This document shows positions 1 to 5,239 of a stretch of 6,180 nt of DNA, piece after piece. Source of the stretch: [Eubacterium] saphenum (GTDB taxonomy: Bacteria; Bacillota; Clostridia; Oscillospirales; Ruminococcaceae); the NCBI GenBank assembly GCA_004555635.1, contig SFHN01000082.1, positions 1-6,180 of the forward strand, in the 5' to 3' direction. The notes beneath the pieces were generated by a model that had not been told where the DNA came from, did no database searches, and was given only the letters and a program-made list of their open reading frames with translations. Within the stretch, counting starts at the first letter, position 1. Every line of letters begins with the position of its first letter. The translations under genes and the position numbers were made by a program.

Positions 1-649
1 TAAGCTTTATTGAGGAAATGCGGCGGCGCACCTTTTTCAGCAGCTCGGGAGAAACCTTGTCGCTGATGTAGCAAATGCAGATGTCGGTGTTGCTGCGGTC
101 GCCGAGCGGAAATAAATCAAACACCAGCGTTGGAGATTTTATCCTTCGGCGAATCATTGCCATATTCGTGCGGATAACCTCGACAAAGCCCTCGCGCGAG
201 CCTTGAACGTTAAGCTCGGACGACGGCTCGTCGATACTGCGCGACTTGTAGCCCTGCACTCCTATCGCGATTGCACGGGTGCAGCCGTTTATCAGTATAA
301 TCGCAAAGCCAGACTGCATTTTCAGGATAAGGTCGCCGAGGTTCTTGATTTCAAGCTGCTCCGCTGCAATGAGGTATATGTCCCAAAGGTGCGTCATAAG
401 CTCGTCCGGCGGCATTTTCTCGGCGTTTCCGACTTCGTTAAGCTTTTGGTAAATCAGCATTGCAAGCGTGTCGGTATCCGCCATTCCCTCGCAGGTAACT
501 GCGGCAATCCTGTTACCGCAGACCATTCCCGTTTTCACTATGACATCGGAGGATTTACACGTTATCTTCTGAATGTTCTTTATGTTCACATCAAGCGAGC
601 TGTCAATAGGCAGGTCGGTCGGAAGTGCGGTATGCACGTTTTTTTCCAT
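1..649 (-). CDS. GerA/SpoVAF-family spore germination protein, N-terminal part (3' end outside window)
   Basis: The visible 216 codons encode the soluble N-terminal domain of a GerABKA-family protein, the A-subunit class of spore nutrient receptors and SpoVAF, found in the spore inner membrane. Seen: a hallmark block at about residues 147-170 (NVQGSREGF, then TN at 161-162 and IRRRIK at 165-170) that matches the family's VRGPREGF..TN..LIRRRI signature. It is followed by GDRSNTDICICYI at about 183-195 and SPELLKKVRRRIS at about 200-211. The membrane part, which follows in this family of about 480-550 residues, lies beyond base 1. The start is the ATG at 649-647, with AAAGGAG at 663-657, 7 nt upstream. 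The TDICICYI stretch and the missing proline in GSREGF recall SpoVAF more than GerAA, judged from memory of those sequences, so I give no symbol. Family assignment is sure; subfamily is not. Confidence 0.9.
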   Translation of the reverse strand, partial: MEKNVHTALPTDLPIDSSLDVNIKNIQKITCKSSDVIVKTGMVCGNRIAAVTCEGMADTDTLAMLIYQKLNEVGNAEKMPPDELMTHLWDIYLIAAEQLEIKNLGDLILKMQSGFAIILINGCTRAIAIGVQGYKSRSIDEPSSELNVQGSREGFVEVIRTNMAMIRRRIKSPTLVFDLFPLGDRSNTDICICYISDKVSPELLKKVRRRISSIKL

Positions 650-679
650 TTTCGCGCTCCTTTGCGTTTCTTTTTACAG

Positions 680-708
680 TAGAATATCCCTTTCTGCTTG
701 AAATATGC
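680..708 (-). promoter_or_regulatory. Putative forespore sigma-G-type promoter of the germination gene
   Basis: Reading leftward, GCATA (708-704) fits the sigma-G -35 pattern. TATTCTA (686-680) fits the -10 pattern CATnHTA except for its first base, and the spacer is 17 bp. The predicted transcript start near 673 leaves a leader of about 24 nt before the ATG at 649, just enough for the ribosome binding site. gerA and spoVA operons of Bacillus are sigma-G dependent, which supports the reading. The pattern is short and AT-rich, so chance similarity is possible. Confidence 0.45.
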
Positions 709-726
709 GGAAAAGTGTGATATACT
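698..726 (+). promoter_or_regulatory. Sigma-A-type extended -10 promoter of the P-type ATPase gene
   Basis: TTGAAA (698-703) and TATACT (721-726) are separated by exactly 17 bp, with a TGa extension directly before the -10 (718-720). Each hexamer differs from consensus at one position. The transcript start would lie near 733, giving a leader of about 43 nt before the ATG at 776. The -35 box directly abuts the -35 of the leftward sigma-G-like promoter. Confidence 0.75.
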
Positions 727-775
727 TTACTGAAGAAAAACACTTTGATTTCGATAATTTGTCCACGGAGGAAAT

Positions 776-3100
776 ATGGAATATACAGATGTAAACAAAG
801 GGCTTAGCGCAGAACAGGCAGAGCGCCTTAAAGCCGAAGGTCACAGCAACGGCAGCTTTGAAATCAAAACGAAAAGCGTAGGACAGATTTTCAAGGATAA
901 CATCTTTACGCTGTTCAATTTCATAAATCTGGTGCTTGCGGTTATGATTTTCATTACGGGGAGCTACCGGAATATGCTGTTTATGGGCGTTGTTATCTGC
1001 AACACCGCAATCGGCATTTTACAGGAAATACGCTCGAAGCGCGTTATAGACAAGCTTTCGCTGATTTCCGCGCCGAAGGCAAAGCTTCTTCGCGACGAAA
1101 AGGAGCTTGTCTGCGCGGTTTCCGAGATTGTCAAGGGCGACATAATGCTTATAAGCGCGGGTCAGCAGGTCTGCGCCGACTGCCTTGTTTTGCAGGGCGG
1201 CTGCGAAGCTGACGAGAGCCTTATCACAGGCGAACAGGACCCTATTGAGAAATCTGTCGGCGATGAGCTTTTGTCGGGCAGCTTTATCGTTTCCGGTTCG
1301 GTAAGGGCGCAGGCTGTCCGCGTCGGTGCGGAAAGCACCTCGAACAAGATAACGAGCGGCGCAAAGTATATCAAGAAGCCAAACTCCGAGATGATGAGGG
1401 CGATAAACAAGATTATCTCGGTGGTTTCGGTCTGCATATTCCCTTTCGGCGCGGTGCTGTTGGCGAAAAGCCTGCTTGTGCTGAAGCAGACGTTTGAGCT
1501 TGGAACGGTAAGCACCGCTGCGGCGCTTATCGGAATGATTCCCGAGGGGCTTGTGCTGCTGACGAGTGTTGCGCTTGCGCTTAGCACAATTCGCCTTGCG
1601 CAGAAAAAGACGCTGTGTCAGGACCTTTACTGCGTTGAATCTCTGGCGCGGGTAGATGTCCTTTGCCTTGACAAAACGGGAACAATCACCGAGGGCAAAA
1701 TGGAGCTTAACGACGCGGTTTTCCTAGAAAACGAGCAGGACATAAAGCTATGCTTAAGCGCTTTCTGCTCTGCATTTGAAGCGAAAAACGCTTCCCTTGC
1801 GGCTATCGAGGAAAGCTTCGGCAAAAAGGATAACCCAAAGGCAATTCGGACGGTTCCCTTTTCTTCCGAGAGAAAATGGAGCGGCGCAGAGTTCAGCGGC
1901 TTCGGTACGCTTATCCTCGGAGCGCCTAATTTCGTGCTGACAGAAAAGCAGCTTTCAGAAATACGCGATATAATCGACGGCTATTCCGAAAAGGGTATGC
2001 GAGTGCTTGTTTTGGCGCAGAGCGAACAGGCGCTGCCGCAGAAAAGCCTGCCCGAGGGGCTAAAGGCGGTCGCTGTCATTGTCCTTTCGGATAAGATAAG
2101 GGACAGCGCGCCCGAAACGCTTGCATATTTCAAGGAACAGGGCGTTTCGTTAAAGGTTATCTCGGGCGACGACCCTCGCACCGTATCGCAGGTAGCAATG
2201 CGCGCAGGGTTAGACAACGCGGAAAGCTATATTGACGCGTCAACGCTAAACGAAACAGAACTTGCCGAAGCCGCCGAAAGGTACACGGTTTTCGGCAGAG
2301 TTACTCCGTATCAGAAGCTTGCGCTTGTAAAGGCGATGAGAGAGCGCGGGCACAAGGTGGCTATGACGGGCGACGGCGTGAACGATGTTCTCGCGCTTAA
2401 AGAAGCGGACTGCTCGATTGCAATGCAGTCGGGAAGCGACGCGGCGCGAAGCGTTTCGCAGCTCGTTCTGCTGAACTCCGATTTTTCGTCGCTGCCGCAG
2501 GTTGTCTATGAGGGCAGACGTACTATCAACAACATTCAGCGATCGTCCGCACTGTTTCTTGTAAAGACAATTCTGTCTTTTTTGCTTTCGGCGGTGTTCC
2601 TGGTGCTGCCGCTGTCTTATCCGTTCCGCCCGATTCAGATGACGCTGATAAGCGCGCTGATGATTGGTATTCCGTCGTTCCTGCTGGCGCTTGAACCAAA
2701 TAAGAACAAGGTAAGCGGCTCTTTTGCGGGAAACATTATAAGAAACGCCGCGCCGGGCGGTATTGCGGCTGTTGTCGGGATAATTCTGCTGCTGGTGTTC
2801 CAAAAAATCCTCGGGGCTTCCGACGAGCAGCTTTCGACAATGGCGACAATTCTCACCGCTGCCGTATGCTACGGAGTTGTGGCACACGTCAGCAAGCCGA
2901 TGAAGCTTTGGCACATAATTCTTCTCGCGCTGATTGCGGCGGCGTTTGTCGGTGCGGCGGTGATATTCGGCGAGCTGTTTTACTTCGTTCCGCTCGGAAT
3001 AGCCGAATGGGTCGCGCTTGCGGCTATTATTGGGATAGCGCTTATCCTGATGGCTGCGCTCAGGGGCGTCGCCGAGGCGCTGCTCAAAAAACGCAAATAA
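776..3100 (+). CDS. P-type cation-transporting ATPase, CtpE-like (probable Ca2+ or other divalent cation)
   Basis: Complete 774-residue P-type ATPase that uses ATP to move a cation across the cell membrane. The actuator domain carries TGE (151-153). TM4 has IPEGL with E257. The phosphorylated aspartate is D299 in DKTGT. The nucleotide domain is compact (about 310-435), with ERKWSGAEF and LGAPNF. The P domain has SGDDP (463-467), FGRVTPYQK (506-514) and TGDGVND (531-537). Likely membrane spans lie near 43-61, 65-82, 212-234, 244-273, 591-613, 619-639, 660-679, 687-705, 711-731 and 735-762, ten in all. There is no N-terminal metal-binding domain and no CPC motif, so it is not a copper/cadmium type. 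TM6 reads ISALMIGIPSFLLALEPN (625-642) without the SERCA-type N..TD residues. This TM6 and the TM4 run PEGLVLLTS resemble mycobacterial CtpE, described as a Ca2+ importer. Ion and direction are inferred. GGAGG at 767-771 precedes the ATG by 4 nt. Confidence 0.93.
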   Translation: MEYTDVNKGLSAEQAERLKAEGHSNGSFEIKTKSVGQIFKDNIFTLFNFINLVLAVMIFITGSYRNMLFMGVVICNTAIGILQEIRSKRVIDKLSLISAPKAKLLRDEKELVCAVSEIVKGDIMLISAGQQVCADCLVLQGGCEADESLITGEQDPIEKSVGDELLSGSFIVSGSVRAQAVRVGAESTSNKITSGAKYIKKPNSEMMRAINKIISVVSVCIFPFGAVLLAKSLLVLKQTFELGTVSTAAALIGMIPEGLVLLTSVALALSTIRLAQKKTLCQDLYCVESLARVDVLCLDKTGTITEGKMELNDAVFLENEQDIKLCLSAFCSAFEAKNASLAAIEESFGKKDNPKAIRTVPFSSERKWSGAEFSGFGTLILGAPNFVLTEKQLSEIRDIIDGYSEKGMRVLVLAQSEQALPQKSLPEGLKAVAVIVLSDKIRDSAPETLAYFKEQGVSLKVISGDDPRTVSQVAMRAGLDNAESYIDASTLNETELAEAAERYTVFGRVTPYQKLALVKAMRERGHKVAMTGDGVNDVLALKEADCSIAMQSGSDAARSVSQLVLLNSDFSSLPQVVYEGRRTINNIQRSSALFLVKTILSFLLSAVFLVLPLSYPFRPIQMTLISALMIGIPSFLLALEPNKNKVSGSFAGNIIRNAAPGGIAAVVGIILLLVFQKILGASDEQLSTMATILTAAVCYGVVAHVSKPMKLWHIILLALIAAAFVGAAVIFGELFYFVPLGIAEWVALAAIIGIALILMAALRGVAEALLKKRK

Positions 3101-3107
3101 TTTTTAC

Positions 3108-3142
3108 GGCGCGCTGTTTTTCTATTGCAAAAACGGCGCGTT
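3108..3142 (+). terminator. GC-rich hairpin after the ATPase gene, probable weak intrinsic terminator
   Basis: Bases 3110-3121 pair with 3129-3140 to give 12 base pairs with one G-T wobble, and two more wobbles could extend the stem to 3108/3142. The loop is 7 nt (CTATTGC, 3122-3128). The outer stem is a GCGCGC run and the inner stem is T-A pairs. It begins 7-9 bases after the ATPase stop codon. The tail is only TTTGT, so termination may be inefficient. The 3' arm and loop are also promoter DNA for the next gene. Confidence 0.5.
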
Positions 3143-3153
3143 TGTGGTATTAT
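3125..3153 (+). promoter_or_regulatory. Sigma-A-type promoter of the DnaD-like / helicase loader operon
   Basis: TTGCAA (3125-3130) and TATTAT (3148-3153) are 17 bp apart, and TGg stands directly before the -10 (3145-3147), an extended -10. The transcript start would fall near 3160, leaving about 33 nt of leader before the ATG at 3193. The -35 starts in the loop of the preceding hairpin and the spacer contains the hairpin's 3' arm. Confidence 0.7.
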
Positions 3154-3173
3154 AAAATGTGTAAGGATAAAGC

Positions 3174-3180
3174 AAAGGAG
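3174..3180 (+). promoter_or_regulatory. Ribosome binding site deciding the DnaD-like gene start
   Basis: AAAGGAG lies 12 nt before the ATG at 3193, which is rather long but usable. An in-frame ATG at 3157 has no purine-rich site before it and sits at or just before the predicted transcript start, so 3193 is preferred. Confidence 0.7.
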
Positions 3181-3192
3181 CTTGGTGATTAT

Positions 3193-4206
3193 ATGAACTA
3201 CACTCTTGATGCGGGCTGCTGGAACAGCGTTATGGCTGTGCCGACCTGCGTTGTCGATGAATACATAAAGCTGTGCAGCGGCGACGCGCTGAAGCTCCTG
3301 CTTTTTCTGCTCAGAAACGGCGGCAGAGTATATTCCGCGGCGACCCTTTGCGAAAAGCTTGGGATAAAAAGCGAGGGCGAGGTCGAGGACGCGGCACGCT
3401 TCTGGATACAGCGCGGGCTGATTGCCGAAAGCCCGGAGCTTTCAAACGAGAACAGACAAACCCTTGTGCCGAGCGACGCGCCCGCTATTCCGCCCGAAAC
3501 CGAGGCGGCGCCTGCTCCCGTACAAAGCGCAGGCAGTTCTCTCAAAAAGGTCGGCAGCGACTTCGGACTGTATTTTACCTCGGGAGAAATCGCCGAGCGA
3601 ATGAAAAACGACGAGAAGATTGATTATCTTTTCAAGGCTGCAGAGCGGCTGTACGGTCACCCGCTCAAAACAAAGGATATGCAGGCGGTAATTGCGCTCA
3701 CCGATACGCTCGGAATGCCCGCCGAGGTTGCGGTAATGCTTTTGAGCTACTGCGTAAAGATTGACAAGGCTACCCCCGCGTATATCGTAAAAGCTGCGCA
3801 GGATTGGATTGATAACGGCATAACTACGTTAGAGCTTGCCGACGCGAAGATAATGGAGCTTGAGCGCAGAAACACAGTCGAGGAGCGGCTTCGCAAGGAA
3901 ATGGAGCTTAACACAAAGTTCACCGCAAAGCAGCAGGAGTATATCCGCGTTTGGACTGCGGAGCGCGGCTTTGATATCGAGATGATAATGCTTGCTTACG
4001 AGGAAACGTTAAACCACACGGGGAAAATGTCATTCCCCTACTGCGACAAGATACTCGAAAACTGGTTTACAAACGGCATAAAAACTCCCGCGGCACTCAC
4101 CTCCTCCGAAAAGAAGAAAACCGAGAGCGCTAAAACGGATTCCTCCTTTGATGTGGAAGGAGTTATGGCGCAGATTATGAAGAAATACAGCGATACTAAA
4201 ACATAA
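3193..4206 (+). CDS. DnaD/DnaB-type replication initiation protein with two DnaB_2 (DDBH2) domains
   Basis: This 337-residue protein should act at the origin or at stalled forks, binding DNA and working with the helicase loader encoded next door. Seen: an N-terminal segment (about 28-77, SGDALKLLLFLLRNGG onward) with the look of a winged helix (DDBH1-like), and then a Pro/Ala-rich linker (about 95-115). Two DnaB_2-type helical repeats follow. Each ends in the same pattern of Tyr, eight residues on Trp, then NGI-x-T: Y197/W205/G209 and Y283/W291/G295. A charged stretch (about 225-245) joins the repeats, and a short Lys/Ser-rich tail closes the protein. Standard DnaD has one such repeat; two recall DnaB of Bacillus primosomes or the clostridial DnaD-like proteins. 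The reading frame stays open upstream into the ATPase gene, but that extension is not credible given the promoter and ribosome binding site. The next gene begins 10 bp after the stop, so the two are an operon. The family is clear; the exact partner role is inferred. Confidence 0.88.
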   Translation: MNYTLDAGCWNSVMAVPTCVVDEYIKLCSGDALKLLLFLLRNGGRVYSAATLCEKLGIKSEGEVEDAARFWIQRGLIAESPELSNENRQTLVPSDAPAIPPETEAAPAPVQSAGSSLKKVGSDFGLYFTSGEIAERMKNDEKIDYLFKAAERLYGHPLKTKDMQAVIALTDTLGMPAEVAVMLLSYCVKIDKATPAYIVKAAQDWIDNGITTLELADAKIMELERRNTVEERLRKEMELNTKFTAKQQEYIRVWTAERGFDIEMIMLAYEETLNHTGKMSFPYCDKILENWFTNGIKTPAALTSSEKKKTESAKTDSSFDVEGVMAQIMKKYSDTKT

Positions 4207-4216
4207 GGTATAGAAT

Positions 4217-5197
4217 ATGGCACTTGACGAAAAATACTATGAAGCGGCGCACTCTGTGCTTGCAGCAAGGCGTGCGGAAAACGAAAGAATTCAGCTTATG
4301 CGACGGGCGGAGGTCATTGCGAAAGCGCCCGAATATGCTCAGCTCGAAACAAAGCTGGCGGATAAGGCGAGCGGCGTTGTTCAGCTTATTATGCGCAAGG
4401 ATAAGGACTTTTCCGCGCAGCTTGAGGCGCTGAAAAACGAAGCGCTGTCGCTTAACCGCGCGATGGAAAGCCTGCTGACTTCGCTTGGGCTTGATAAGGA
4501 TTATCTCGAGCCGCAATACACCTGTAAATTATGCAAGGACAAGGGCTGCGTTGACGGGAAATGGTGCGGCTGCTTTATGAAGCAGGTTTATGCCGCAGCC
4601 TCAAAAGCGCTTAACGACCGCTCCCCTATGAAGCTAAAGAGCTTTGACGACTTTGACCTCTCGCTTTACCCCGATACTTCCGACAAACCATCCGGCGGAG
4701 AAAACCCGCGCAAAATTATGGCGCAAAACCTTTCGCGCTGCATAGAGTACGCCAACAGCTTTGACGGTACGGGCAGCGGAATGCTGATGATAGGCGCAAC
4801 GGGGCTTGGCAAAACGCACCTTTCTCTCGCCGTTGCAAACGCGGTTATCGAGCGCGGGTACAGCGCGATTTACGGCTCGGTGCCCGAGCTGCTTCGTATG
4901 ATGGACAACGAGCAGTTTCGGCGCGCGGAGGGCGATACGATGTCGCTTTTGCTCGGCTGCGAGCTGCTTATTCTCGATGACCTCGGCGCAGAAACCAAAA
5001 GCGAATACAACATAGCAAGGCTTTATGAGATAATCAACGCGCGCGTTAACCGCGGTATTCCGATGATAATAAGCACAAACCTAAATCCGCAGCAAATAAA
5101 CGAGCGCTATCAGGACAGAATCTGGTCGCGGCTTTTCAGTATGGAAGTGCTTATGTTCAGCGGAACGGACAACAGGATAAAGCTTTCCAACAGATAG
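4217..5197 (+). CDS. DnaI/DnaC-type AAA+ replicative helicase loader
   Basis: This 326-residue cytosolic ATPase should load the hexameric replicative helicase onto DNA. Residues 1-95 are charged and helical, probably the helicase-binding part. A cysteine cluster follows (C103, C106, C111, C117, C119), comparable to the zinc-binding segment between the two domains of DnaI. The AAA+ domain (about 155-326) shows Walker A GATGLGKT (193-200), Walker B LLILDDLGAE (250-259), sensor-1 STNL (286-289), and the box VII/arginine finger region around R301-IWSR. Length is close to Bacillus DnaI (about 310). It starts 10 bp after the DnaD-like gene. Its only Shine-Dalgarno candidate is AAGG (4205-4208), which overlaps the previous stop codon, suggesting translational coupling. 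IstB transposition helpers share this AAA+ fold, but there is no transposase nearby and the DnaD-like neighbour favours replication. Often annotated simply as an ATP-binding protein. Confidence 0.9.
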   Translation: MALDEKYYEAAHSVLAARRAENERIQLMRRAEVIAKAPEYAQLETKLADKASGVVQLIMRKDKDFSAQLEALKNEALSLNRAMESLLTSLGLDKDYLEPQYTCKLCKDKGCVDGKWCGCFMKQVYAAASKALNDRSPMKLKSFDDFDLSLYPDTSDKPSGGENPRKIMAQNLSRCIEYANSFDGTGSGMLMIGATGLGKTHLSLAVANAVIERGYSAIYGSVPELLRMMDNEQFRRAEGDTMSLLLGCELLILDDLGAETKSEYNIARLYEIINARVNRGIPMIISTNLNPQQINERYQDRIWSRLFSMEVLMFSGTDNRIKLSNR

Positions 5198-5205
5198 TAC
5201 AAACT

Positions 5206-5217
5206 GCCCCTCGGGGC
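5206..5217 (+). other. Small GC hairpin between the loader gene and the phosphofructokinase gene
   Basis: GCCC (5206-5209) and GGGC (5214-5217) pair around a CTCG tetraloop. No T run follows, so it is not a terminator. It sits 9 nt before the ribosome binding site of the next gene and could act as an RNA stability or processing element, or be chance. Apart from this and the ribosome binding site, I see nothing in the 42 bp between the two genes. Confidence 0.3.
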
Positions 5218-5226
5218 TGATATATC

Positions 5227-5232
5227 GGAGGT
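5227..5232 (+). promoter_or_regulatory. Strong ribosome binding site of the phosphofructokinase gene
   Basis: GGAGGT stands 7 nt before the ATG at 5240, an ideal site that fixes the start. It is stronger and better spaced than the sites of the two upstream genes, consistent with high translation of a glycolytic enzyme. Confidence 0.85.
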
Positions 5233-5239
5233 AAAAACA

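Noticed and set aside
203..682. A 159-codon open frame on the plus strand
   Set aside because: It lies antisense to the germination gene, has no recognisable motifs, and its translation is the usual Arg/His-rich shadow of a real gene. The minus-strand reading gives clear GerA-family motifs and a good ribosome binding site.
2246..2914. A 222-codon minus-strand open frame inside the ATPase gene
   Set aside because: It is a shadow frame opposite the P domain and C-terminal membrane region, with low-complexity Arg/Asn-rich translation and no motifs.
3106..3140. Direct repeat ACGGCGCG at 3106-3113 and 3133-3140
   Set aside because: It is a by-product of the self-complementary GCGCGC arms of the hairpin and not a separate repeat or operator that I can support.
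3157..3159. Alternative ATG start for the DnaD-like protein, 12 codons upstream
   Set aside because: No ribosome binding site precedes it and it lies at the predicted transcript start.
2866..3192. Upstream extension of the DnaD-like gene into the ATPase gene
   Set aside because: The extension is out of frame with conserved ATPase coding sequence, is Arg/Cys-rich, and runs through a hairpin and promoter. Start at 3193 has a ribosome binding site.
4217..5197. Possible IstB-type transposition helper
   Set aside because: IstB shares the AAA+ fold, but there is no transposase or inverted repeat. The upstream partner is a DnaD-like gene, and the cysteine cluster fits DnaI-type loaders.
5218..5226. 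Extended -10-like sequence TGaTATATC before the phosphofructokinase gene
   Set aside because: The matching -35 position (5198-5203, TACAAA) is poor, and a transcript starting near 5233 would lack the ribosome binding site at 5227-5232.
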